From a virus: DNA of 43,608 nucleotides. The stretch lies in IMG/VR virus record IMGVR_UViG_3300028610_000639, positions 1 through 43,608 of that record. One strand, written 5' to 3'. Shown in pieces: positions 23,498-31,761 of this stretch (position 1 is its first letter; every line of letters begins with the position of its first letter). A model generated the notes under the pieces. The model did not search any database, was not told the origin of the DNA, and saw only the letters and a list, made by a program, of their open reading frames with translations. A program made the position numbers and the translations under genes.

Positions 23498-23915
23498 TAA
23501 CGAAATATTAAAATTCTTAGGTGAAGTAAAAGACGGCATTTCAAGTAAGGTAAGCCCAAAAGTTTCTGCTAGTTTAGAGATTGTAAGCGAACCCGGGCTG
23601 CATAAATTACTTGGTTGGCAGTGGATTTTTAAAGCTTACGAAACCGGAAGAGGGCCAACTGTAAATAGCGCCGCTGGTAGTCCAACCTTACAAGAAAGTT
23701 TGGCTAAATGGTTTAAGGGGAAGGGATTAGCAGAAAAAGAAGCAATTGGAAAGAGTTGGGATTTATCGAAAAGGATTCATAAAGAAGGAACTTTGTTATT
23801 TAAAAATCCAAAAACAGGGTTTTTAACTGACTTTTTTAATGAAAGTAAACTTAATAGTTTATCAAATAGAATAGGAATAAGTTGGAAATCAGAAATATTA
23901 AATAAATTAAACTAA
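23484..23915 (+). CDS. Tail/neck protein (HK97 gp10-like candidate), 143 aa
   Basis: The GTG start at 23,484 is the only plausible one and overlaps the frameshift extension. The protein has a central GWQWIFKAYETGRGPT and a later RIHKEGTLLF, reminiscent of gp10-like neck/tail completion proteins ('ia..ih.eGt.l'). Role inferred from pattern and location. Confidence 0.6.
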   Translation: MNLVDNEILKFLGEVKDGISSKVSPKVSASLEIVSEPGLHKLLGWQWIFKAYETGRGPTVNSAAGSPTLQESLAKWFKGKGLAEKEAIGKSWDLSKRIHKEGTLLFKNPKTGFLTDFFNESKLNSLSNRIGISWKSEILNKLN

Positions 23916-25205
23916 ATGGCAATAACAGTAAATACAACTCCTCCAGACTGGGCTAGTGTTTTCAATGAAATTGCAGTTGAATTTCAAAGGGAAGATTTTC
24001 AGGTTGTTGGAATAACTAGCGGTACGGATGTAGAGTTAGTAAGCCCGGGATCATCGATTTTAGATGTTGGCGATTCTATTTACTTGTTTGGCGATGATGG
24101 AGGTGGTAATACTGACAGTGGGTTTTTTACAATTTTAGAAAGAACAAGCAACACATTGTTTGTATTGGCATCAAGCTTTTCCCTAGTTGCCACATCAGGT
24201 TATTTAAATTCTGATGATGTACGTACTAATTATTACCTGGCTTTAATCGCAGAAGATGAGGTTTATTTAAAAATAGTACCCGATGCAACTGGATTACTTT
24301 CCGCTGATATTAGTGAAAATTTAGTTTACCTGTTATCAAAAGAAAATATTTCAGATTATGCAACCAAATATATTCAAGACACTAATATAGGCAAATCTTA
24401 TGAATTGGAATATGTAGAGGTATGGGGTGAAACATCACAAACAGCGGTAAGCATTGGAACATTTAATGTTGTTTTTGCAGCATTAGATTATACTGATATG
24501 GTGCCTTACATTATCGAACCATCAGGAACGCCAAATACGTTTTTTGCTAAGTGGTTAACAGAATTTGAAGAGTTGGCATATTGGGAGGGCCAGGCCTTTG
24601 ATGTTGCAATAATAAACGCCTTTGGTAGTGCAACACTTTTTGTAAAAGAAGAGAAACATTTTACAGACGGAACGACTTCAACAGATAGCTATGCACTAAG
24701 TAATTGGTCAGATGTGATGTTGAGAATTCAACTAAACGGCGGTTATGCCTCCAATATTGATTATATAAATCTTTATCTTTTTGATACAACCAGAGATAGA
24801 TTAACAGAAAAACTAAGAATTAATATACATCAGGCTTGCGATGATTCTATGTCAATGGCATGGATTAATACATTAGGCGGCCTGGATTATTGGAATTTTA
24901 CATTAAGACAGGATTATTCATTACCAGTTAACACAAAGAAAACAATATTTTTAAAAAATAGTGAATTTGATTTATCAAAATCGGCTAATAATAATATAAA
25001 ATTATTTGCAGATGATATTGATGTAGTTTACCAAACAGGCTTGGAGGGATTATTATATTGTCTGCAAGCATATTTATACGAAACAAGTTCTTATATAAAC
25101 GTAAGGATAGATGACGGCGAATCGTTTTTATTTCGTACTGATTCAAGCAAATTTAAAATTGAAGTTAAAGCATTAAAAAAACAGTTAAATTTAGGACATT
25201 TATAA
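23916..25205 (+). CDS. Structural tail protein, 429 aa
   Basis: Starts immediately after the preceding gene's stop (TAA ATG). Beta-rich protein with WINTLGGLDYWNF near residue 315, a pattern I associate with virion proteins of Bacteroidota phages and prophages. Probably part of the tail tip or baseplate. Stop and start of the next gene overlap by one base. Confidence 0.65.
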   Translation: MAITVNTTPPDWASVFNEIAVEFQREDFQVVGITSGTDVELVSPGSSILDVGDSIYLFGDDGGGNTDSGFFTILERTSNTLFVLASSFSLVATSGYLNSDDVRTNYYLALIAEDEVYLKIVPDATGLLSADISENLVYLLSKENISDYATKYIQDTNIGKSYELEYVEVWGETSQTAVSIGTFNVVFAALDYTDMVPYIIEPSGTPNTFFAKWLTEFEELAYWEGQAFDVAIINAFGSATLFVKEEKHFTDGTTSTDSYALSNWSDVMLRIQLNGGYASNIDYINLYLFDTTRDRLTEKLRINIHQACDDSMSMAWINTLGGLDYWNFTLRQDYSLPVNTKKTIFLKNSEFDLSKSANNNIKLFADDIDVVYQTGLEGLLYCLQAYLYETSSYINVRIDDGESFLFRTDSSKFKIEVKALKKQLNLGHL

Positions 25206-27103
25206 TGACTGAATTATTTATTAATAACAATTGGATTGAAGTTGAGGGCGTAAAATTAAAACGTCAAATTTCTAGTTTTGGCGAACTTGAATCTAAAACT
25301 AATATTACTAATAAATTCAAAATTAACTGGACCAAAGAAAATGCACAAATATTTCAATGGTTTTTAACTATACAAAGTAATTCTTTATTACCATATATAG
25401 AAACGCCTGTTAAATTAAGAAGAAATAAAAATATACTTATTGAAAATGGTAAGGCCGTTGTAGGGCCATCTGATTATGATAGTTTTGATTTAATTGTAAG
25501 GGATGGGAATATTGATTTTTTCACAGAGATAAAGGGTAAAAGTTTAACAGATCTGGATCTTTCTGATTTAGATTTCACCTGGGATTTAGATTATGCAAAT
25601 GATAACCGAGCGGCAACTGATAAACCAGTATTTTTATTATTTTCTTTTGGATTAGGTAAACTTGATATTGCTCACATGTTACCATTTATTCCTTTGAATC
25701 TTTTGATTACAAAGATATTAACAGAAGCAGGATTTACAGGGTCAGGCGACTTGCTTTCTTTAACTGATTATACTGATATATGGATTTCTTTAGCAGATAG
25801 CATCCCTACTGATGCTCAGTTGGGTATTTTAGCAACAGCACAAGTAGCAATTGAAGAAACAAATCCAGGAATAGGGGCTTGGGGTATTAGATTTTCATCA
25901 TTTTCCAGTGATATATATTTAAGTACCGGCTCTTCAATAGAATTGGAAACTAATACGGATCCTACAATTTACACCGTATTATACGATGGGGATTATACTT
26001 TTGAGGTAAATATAGCTTATGAAGTAGGCGCGATAACTGGGATTTCGCAATTAAGGGTTTATTACGGTGCAAAAAAACCAGATACTCCCACTGTGGTAAG
26101 TATTCCGCTTGTAGAGGGAAATAATTCAATAAACCAGACGTTTACTGATATTTCTTTAGTTGCCGGAGATGTTATTTATTTAGCAATTTTCACAGGAGCA
26201 GCCGACCCAGTTATAATATTGCAACATCCTGCCAATGTAAGTTATTTAAAAATATTAGAAGCACCCACTCCACAAGTAGGTGTTTACGGTACACCTTTTA
26301 CAATTGCTAATAATTTACCAATAATGTCACAAAGCGACTTGATTGAAGATGTTTTAAAACTATTCAATGCCAGGTTAATAGTAACCGGTACTAATGTTAA
26401 GTTTATCACTTATGCAGAATTGGCAACAAAAATAAAAGAAGGAAACTTTACAGATTGGTCGGATAAGCACTTTACAAATGTAAAAGTGAAATACAAGTCA
26501 GATTATGCACAAAAAAACTATATAAAATACAATAATTCAGATATACAACAGGGATTTTTTCCAATAAGTGATCCGCAATTAAAAAAGGAAAAAACTATAT
26601 TAAAACTCCCCTTTGAATTTGCCGAAAACCTTGATATGTTCAAGTCTACCGAAGATAGTGAAAGCAATATAAGCTATGACTTTACTCACACTGGTAAAAC
26701 TACTATTAAAAAAAGATCGTTGGATTCTGGTAGTGAAACAATTTTTGCAGCCGGTAGTGAAGATACGCCAATTGAAATTACAACAAACATCCCTAATACT
26801 GAAGATATTAATTTACAGGAATACGTGGATACATATTACGGTTTTATGGAAAAAACCCTGAATATGTATCGTGAAATAAAAGCGGATGTATATTTGAATA
26901 TTAATGATTTCAATAAGATAGATTTTGAGAAACCTATATGGATAAAATATTGGGGCTGGTTTTTATTAGAGCCTTTAGTTTATCGCGAAGGATTAACAAC
27001 AGTTACGTTAATTCATATTAATAAGTCAAGTTTTGTACCTGATATTGCAGGTGAAGGCGATTATAATGGCTTAGATTACAACTTAAATAACGATTACTTT
27101 TAA
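25205..27103 (+). CDS. Large tail tip / baseplate protein, 632 aa
   Basis: Long beta-rich protein with a conserved-looking N-terminus (MTELFINNNWIEVEGVKLKR) and a C-terminal YWGWFLLEPLVYREGLTTVT. It lies between the 429-aa tail protein and the tape measure gene. The placement suggests a distal tail or tail-hub protein, although such genes usually come after the tape measure gene. No enzymatic motif seen. Confidence 0.62.
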   Translation: MTELFINNNWIEVEGVKLKRQISSFGELESKTNITNKFKINWTKENAQIFQWFLTIQSNSLLPYIETPVKLRRNKNILIENGKAVVGPSDYDSFDLIVRDGNIDFFTEIKGKSLTDLDLSDLDFTWDLDYANDNRAATDKPVFLLFSFGLGKLDIAHMLPFIPLNLLITKILTEAGFTGSGDLLSLTDYTDIWISLADSIPTDAQLGILATAQVAIEETNPGIGAWGIRFSSFSSDIYLSTGSSIELETNTDPTIYTVLYDGDYTFEVNIAYEVGAITGISQLRVYYGAKKPDTPTVVSIPLVEGNNSINQTFTDISLVAGDVIYLAIFTGAADPVIILQHPANVSYLKILEAPTPQVGVYGTPFTIANNLPIMSQSDLIEDVLKLFNARLIVTGTNVKFITYAELATKIKEGNFTDWSDKHFTNVKVKYKSDYAQKNYIKYNNSDIQQGFFPISDPQLKKEKTILKLPFEFAENLDMFKSTEDSESNISYDFTHTGKTTIKKRSLDSGSETIFAAGSEDTPIEITTNIPNTEDINLQEYVDTYYGFMEKTLNMYREIKADVYLNINDFNKIDFEKPIWIKYWGWFLLEPLVYREGLTTVTLIHINKSSFVPDIAGEGDYNGLDYNLNNDYF

Positions 27104-29905
27104 ATGGCAGACCAAACCATCATATTAGAAATAAAGACTAATCAGAAACAGATTGATGATACAAAATTGTCTATTCTTAATCTTAAGAAAGAAGTATCTG
27201 ATTTTAAGACAGAATCTAAAAAACAAGGCACTGCTCAGGGTGAAGTAAATAAGAAATTAGTAGGTTATCAAACTGAGATCAAAAAAACTAATGATAAATT
27301 ACGTGAATTAACAAAACAACAAAAATTATTAACTAATTGGCAAAATGCAAATAAAGGTAGTGTTGATAAATTAAGAGCTGCAAATGTACTTTTAACAAAA
27401 CGATTAAACGCCCTAAACCAAACAACTGAAAAAGGTCGCAAAAGAGCTGAAGCATACAAAAAAGTAATTGATAGAAACACAACTTCTATTAATAAAATGA
27501 CTGATGCAGCCACTAGACAAAGAGCAAATATAGGAAAATATAATACTGCATTAAAGGGAGTCGGGAGGTCATTAGCATCATTAGCAACTGGATTTATTGG
27601 AATTACTACCTTAATTTTAGCAGCTACTAGAGCGGTAAAAGAAGCAATTGAAGTAAATAGAGAGTTTGAAAAAACATTTGTTAGCATACTTGGTTTATTA
27701 AATGAATTTGATAAAAAGAAATACGGTGAAATATTAAAACAGGGCGCTATTGATGTAATGGCTAGATATGGGCTTGAAATTGCAGATGTTAATAATGCTT
27801 TATTTGATACTATTTCAAATGGTATTGCTGCCGGAAATGCAATTGAGTTTCTTGATAAAAGTGCAAGGTTGGCTATTGCCGGTAATTCAGATTTATCTTC
27901 AGTTGTAAAAGGTGCTACTAAAGTATATGCAGTTTATAAAGACGAAGTTGAAGATGTTGATGAAATATTAAATGCTTTTTTTGCCGCACAAGTAAAAGGA
28001 GCCACAACGGTAGAACGACTTGCTAATAATATTGGTAAAATAGCCTCTATTGCTAAATTTGCCGGAATACCTATTAACGAACTATTTGGAACATTTGCCG
28101 GATTAACAAAGTTCTTGGACGGAACAGAGGAATCGGCGACTGCATTAACGGCAACTATAACGGCGTTGCTAAAAGTAAAACCAGGGACGGAACAAGCAGA
28201 GGCATTTGAAAAGTTTGGAATAGAAGTAGGGGCGACCGCAATTCAGTCAAATGGTTTATTAAACACACTTGTAAAAGTTGCCATAGCAGCGGAAACTAAT
28301 GCAGATGAATTATCACTATTAATTCCAAACATTAGAGCTTTAAAGGGAATTGCAGGATTAACGGCTACTACAATTGCAGAATTAGAGCAAAATATAGTTG
28401 ATTTAAATAATGCTGAATTATCGGCGGGACTTGTAACAAAAGCATTCAATGAACAACTAACTATCAATACTAAAGAAATTCAACTTAGAGAGGGTGCATG
28501 GAAAAGGTATATTTTAGTAACAAATAAAAATGAGGGTGCAATAAAAAGTCTTTTCCGAACAATTAGAAGGGAAATTACAGAAACATTAACTGGCCAAACA
28601 CTAGAAAAGCTTTTTAAACAATTCGCATTAGACACGGGATCAGGAATAAGAGGGATAAAAGATTTGACTTTGTCTGAATTAGAATCATTTGTTATAGAAG
28701 GGGAGGCGTTACAAAAGGAATTAAGCGAATTTGGAGCTAAAAGTAGTGCAGAAGGAACAAAAAGGATAATTGATAATTTTAAAGAACGAATTGATGAATT
28801 GCAAAAAGAACCTGCATTTATTAAAAAGATTGAAGAAGAAAAATTAGCAGAACTAAAATCATCTGCAGAAACAGAGGCAAAAATACAGAAAATAAAAGAT
28901 GATTTAGCAGCCGCTGCATTTAAAGATAAATTAGATAAAGAAGCAAAAGTAAGTGATAAGTTTAATAAAAAAGTTGCAGAAGATTCAAGGAAAATAAGTT
29001 TTAAAATAGGTGAAGAAGATGCAGATTTCAAAGATGAAGAATTTGATAAAGATATTGAAAGAGCAATTAAATTATCAGGCGAATTATTAGAAATAGATAA
29101 AGATAGAACAGATGAGGAAATACAATTCGAAGAAGATAAAGCAGATGCAATTTCGGAATTAAGACAAAGAACAATAGATGAAGCAATTAACTTAGGTAAT
29201 AATTTATTTAATTTTTCACAATCATTGTCTGGCAGACAGTCAACACTTTTAGAAAGGCAGTTTGAAAAAGATATTAAAGCAGCCGGCGACAATGAAAAGA
29301 AACGCGAAGATATAGAACGTAAATTTGCAATTGAAAAAGCTAAGATAACACGAAAGCAAGCCGTATTAGACAAAGCGCAAGCATTGTTAAATATTGGAAT
29401 AAACACGGCTATGGCTGTTACAGCGGTAGCATCAACAGGAGGGGGTACAAGATACGCAGACTTTGGAATAAGCGCAGCTACATTATCAGCTTTAGTAGTG
29501 GCCTCTGGATTAGTTCAGGCAGGAATAGTACTAGCTAAACCATTACCGGAAATACCATCATTTTCAAAAGGAACTGTAATTAATAAAAAAGGTGAGGTAT
29601 TAAAAGGGCCTTCGCATTCAGGTGGTGGAATTAAATTATATGGTGAAGGTGAAGGAGGTGAGCCTATTTTAACAAAATCAGTTATGTCAAACCCTATGGA
29701 TGCTTCCGTAATTTCGGCAATAAACGTAAAACACGGCGGTATTCCTTTATATTCAGGCCATTCTAATTATTACCAGGATGGAGGAGTTACAACACAAGTT
29801 GAAGCACCTAAAATTGAAATAGTAAGAATACCTGTTTTAATATTAGAAGACGTACACGATTTAGAAGATACACAGCAGCAAATTAAAGTATTAGAAACAT
29901 TATAA
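27104..29905 (+). CDS. Tail tape measure protein
   Basis: 933 aa, the longest gene here. The N-terminal 150 residues are coiled coil. A hydrophobic segment (about residues 155-180) precedes the TP901-type tape measure domain with repeated small-residue helices (ANNIGKIASIAKFAGIPINE). Another hydrophobic stretch lies near 770-810. The glycine-rich end has KGPSHSGGGIKLYGEGEGGE, typical of tape measure C-termini. It sets tail length (about 140 nm by the 1.5 A per residue rule), and the hydrophobic regions would help DNA cross the host membrane. It indicates a long-tailed phage, siphovirus-like since no sheath protein is recognised. Confidence 0.9.
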   Translation: MADQTIILEIKTNQKQIDDTKLSILNLKKEVSDFKTESKKQGTAQGEVNKKLVGYQTEIKKTNDKLRELTKQQKLLTNWQNANKGSVDKLRAANVLLTKRLNALNQTTEKGRKRAEAYKKVIDRNTTSINKMTDAATRQRANIGKYNTALKGVGRSLASLATGFIGITTLILAATRAVKEAIEVNREFEKTFVSILGLLNEFDKKKYGEILKQGAIDVMARYGLEIADVNNALFDTISNGIAAGNAIEFLDKSARLAIAGNSDLSSVVKGATKVYAVYKDEVEDVDEILNAFFAAQVKGATTVERLANNIGKIASIAKFAGIPINELFGTFAGLTKFLDGTEESATALTATITALLKVKPGTEQAEAFEKFGIEVGATAIQSNGLLNTLVKVAIAAETNADELSLLIPNIRALKGIAGLTATTIAELEQNIVDLNNAELSAGLVTKAFNEQLTINTKEIQLREGAWKRYILVTNKNEGAIKSLFRTIRREITETLTGQTLEKLFKQFALDTGSGIRGIKDLTLSELESFVIEGEALQKELSEFGAKSSAEGTKRIIDNFKERIDELQKEPAFIKKIEEEKLAELKSSAETEAKIQKIKDDLAAAAFKDKLDKEAKVSDKFNKKVAEDSRKISFKIGEEDADFKDEEFDKDIERAIKLSGELLEIDKDRTDEEIQFEEDKADAISELRQRTIDEAINLGNNLFNFSQSLSGRQSTLLERQFEKDIKAAGDNEKKREDIERKFAIEKAKITRKQAVLDKAQALLNIGINTAMAVTAVASTGGGTRYADFGISAATLSALVVASGLVQAGIVLAKPLPEIPSFSKGTVINKKGEVLKGPSHSGGGIKLYGEGEGGEPILTKSVMSNPMDASVISAINVKHGGIPLYSGHSNYYQDGGVTTQVEAPKIEIVRIPVLILEDVHDLEDTQQQIKVLETL

Positions 29906-29920
29906 AAGAAAGGATAAATT

Positions 29921-30283
29921 ATGGCATTAGTAAACAACGGGGTAAAAGTAAGTATTTCTGATAATCAAGTACCATCAGGATATACTTTACCAACTCCAAC
30001 AGAATTTACAGATCAGGAATACATCAGCACGAAAGTATTAACAGTCGCTAAAGCAGATATTGACGAATCGAACGAGGTTACATCGTTCACAGCATTGGTA
30101 GCCGCAATTAATACGCAAGTAGCTGCATTAGTTACAGCCGATTATGATACGGCGGGGCTTACTGTAACTATATGGACTGATTGGACGTTATTGTCTCACG
30201 ACTTCACAGTCGGAGCAGGATATTACACTACAGATGCGATTAATTATACAGTAACTGTATTAATTTACGTAAAAACAGCATAA
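29921..30283 (+). CDS. Hypothetical virion protein, 120 aa
   Basis: Small Thr/Val/Ala-rich beta protein (MALVNNGVKVSISDNQVPSG; VTIWTDWTLLSHDFTVGAGY). It directly follows the tape measure gene. AAAGGA in the leader is a weak Shine-Dalgarno. Possibly a tail component. Not recognised. Confidence 0.65.
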   Translation: MALVNNGVKVSISDNQVPSGYTLPTPTEFTDQEYISTKVLTVAKADIDESNEVTSFTALVAAINTQVAALVTADYDTAGLTVTIWTDWTLLSHDFTVGAGYYTTDAINYTVTVLIYVKTA

Positions 30284-30329
30284 TGAATAAACAGCAGCAT
30301 TAAATTTATAAATTAAAAAAACAAAAATT

Positions 30330-30941
30330 ATGGCAGATCCGAATTGTGGAGATTTAGCGGCAGGAATACCGGTTGATTGTGATTTTTTACCAATTGGCGG
30401 CACAGAGCCAAATATTCTCCTTATTAAAAAAACAGAATGGGATTTAGCGGTTACAAACGCTACAATTACATTTGACGGGACTTCACCGAACCTAATTACA
30501 GCAACTGTATTAACGTCCGGTGATAAAGGTTATTTAATTGAAGGTTATGAAAATCAAACCAAACCAATTGTAACCGGAATTAAAAGAGCTTCTGGATACC
30601 GATACAAACAAACAATTGATTTCTTAGCAATAGGCGGAAAAGCAGCTATTGAAAAGATAGTTAAAGATATGGGTAACCAGCGTTTTGTAGTTATTTACAA
30701 AAACCTATTCAAAGATGAAGATGGTGAGGGTAAATATAAAGTATTTGGTGTCGAAGCCGGTTTAAAAAGACCAGAGGGCGGTGCTGAATTAGATAAATAC
30801 AATGATGTTGACGGCGTATGGATGTTAAAATTAGAAAGTGAAGAGTTCGCATTAGAAAGTACTCCTCAATATTCTTTTTATAACACAGATGAAGCAACAA
30901 CAGACGCTGAATTTGTAACTTTACAAAGTGCAGCAGCTTAA
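30330..30941 (+). CDS. Tail tube-like protein candidate, 203 aa
   Basis: 203 aa, beta-rich, with a mid-protein ENQTKPIVTGIKRASGYRYK and a late YNDVDGVWMLKLESEEFA. Size and composition are consistent with a major tail tube subunit, which would be one of the most abundant virion proteins. Its position after the tape measure gene rather than before it is atypical. An intrinsic terminator follows. Confidence 0.5.
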   Translation: MADPNCGDLAAGIPVDCDFLPIGGTEPNILLIKKTEWDLAVTNATITFDGTSPNLITATVLTSGDKGYLIEGYENQTKPIVTGIKRASGYRYKQTIDFLAIGGKAAIEKIVKDMGNQRFVVIYKNLFKDEDGEGKYKVFGVEAGLKRPEGGAELDKYNDVDGVWMLKLESEEFALESTPQYSFYNTDEATTDAEFVTLQSAAA

Positions 30942-30944
30942 TAT

Positions 30945-30967
30945 AAGGGAGTTAACAGCTCCCTTTT
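30945..30967 (+). terminator. Intrinsic terminator candidate
   Basis: AAGGGAG (30,945-30,951) pairs with CTCCCTT (30,959-30,965) with a 7-base loop, followed by TT and an A/T-rich stretch. The U-tract is short, so termination is probably partial. Confidence 0.65.
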
Positions 30968-30980
30968 AAAACTTTTTAAA

Positions 30981-31349
30981 ATGAAAAAAAATATATTTAT
31001 AAAAGAGATAGACGAATTTTTCAAAAAAAATGGTTTATATATTGAAAAATCAAACCAGTTTTTATCCAGAAAGAAGAAAACTGAAGTTGTTGATTTGAAA
31101 AAGCTAGGGATTATATATGCAACTTTTCATCCTGAACATGGTCATCATTCTTGTAGTTGTCAAAATAGGATTAATGATTTAATGGTATTACTGCAATTAT
31201 TTGTAAAAAAAGACAAAAAAGCTAAGGAATTGGTGAAGTTTCAAAAGATAAAAGAAATTGAAGAATTGCGAGAAATAGCAAAAAAAAGAGGCATAAAAAC
31301 TGATGAAACGTTTACAAAAAAAGAAATTATTGACGAATTACAAAAATAG
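30981..31349 (+). CDS. Protein with Cys/His cluster and HeH-like end, 122 aa
   Basis: The middle has HPEHGHHSCSCQNRI, a Cys/His-rich patch that could bind metal. The C-terminal 30 residues (ELREIAKKRGIKTDETFTKK) look like a HeH/LEM or SAP-like helix-extension-helix module, often involved in nucleic-acid contact. It is unusual within a tail cluster. Function unknown. Confidence 0.65.
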   Translation: MKKNIFIKEIDEFFKKNGLYIEKSNQFLSRKKKTEVVDLKKLGIIYATFHPEHGHHSCSCQNRINDLMVLLQLFVKKDKKAKELVKFQKIKEIEELREIAKKRGIKTDETFTKKEIIDELQK

Positions 31350-31354
31350 GAGGT
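31348..31354 (+). promoter_or_regulatory. Rare strong Shine-Dalgarno AGGAGGT
   Basis: A perfect AGGAGGT lies four bases before the ATG at 31,359 and overlaps the previous stop codon. It is one of only two strong Shine-Dalgarno sequences seen in this window. Confidence 0.65.
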
Positions 31355-31358
31355 CGTT

Positions 31359-31760
31359 ATGAGCTTAACTTATGCTGATACTAAGGCGGATATAGATGAG
31401 GCTTTACAAAATTCTCCACCCGTAAAAACAAGAGCAGGAGATACACATAATCCGTTATTAACAAAAGTTTTACAACATTCTAGGGATAGAATGGCAGATA
31501 TAACAGTTAATTTAAGTGGGCTGGTTAATGAATCATTGATATATTATGATAGCGGTACAAGCACATGGAAAGTTCGCAAAATACAATGGGTTACAGTGGC
31601 TAATTTAACGGAATTTGGAGCATTAGCTTTTGAAACTGATTATTTCCCAATGGATTATATTCAAATTACAAATAACGGTTTTGGACAAACTGAAATACAA
31701 AGATATATATCAGGATCATTAAGAATTATAAGTAAATTTACTTCAGTAACACTAGGATAA
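31359..31760 (+). CDS. Hypothetical virion protein, 133 aa
   Basis: Not recognised. Alternating polar and beta-prone segments (MSLTYADTKADIDEALQNSP; LTEFGALAFETDYFPMDYIQ). Its position immediately upstream of the fibre gene suggests a tail-fibre connector or chaperone. This rests on position only. Confidence 0.65.
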   Translation: MSLTYADTKADIDEALQNSPPVKTRAGDTHNPLLTKVLQHSRDRMADITVNLSGLVNESLIYYDSGTSTWKVRKIQWVTVANLTEFGALAFETDYFPMDYIQITNNGFGQTEIQRYISGSLRIISKFTSVTLG

Positions 31761-31761
31761 C

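Noticed and set aside
23164-23559. 131-codon minus-strand open frame
   Set aside because: Antisense shadow of the tail chaperone and neck genes, without recognisable features.
28480-29406. 308-codon open frame on the minus strand opposite the tape measure gene
   Set aside because: Low-complexity Ser/Leu/Asn-rich translation mirrors the Lys/Glu codons of the tape measure gene. No leader, no promoter, no other minus-strand genes.
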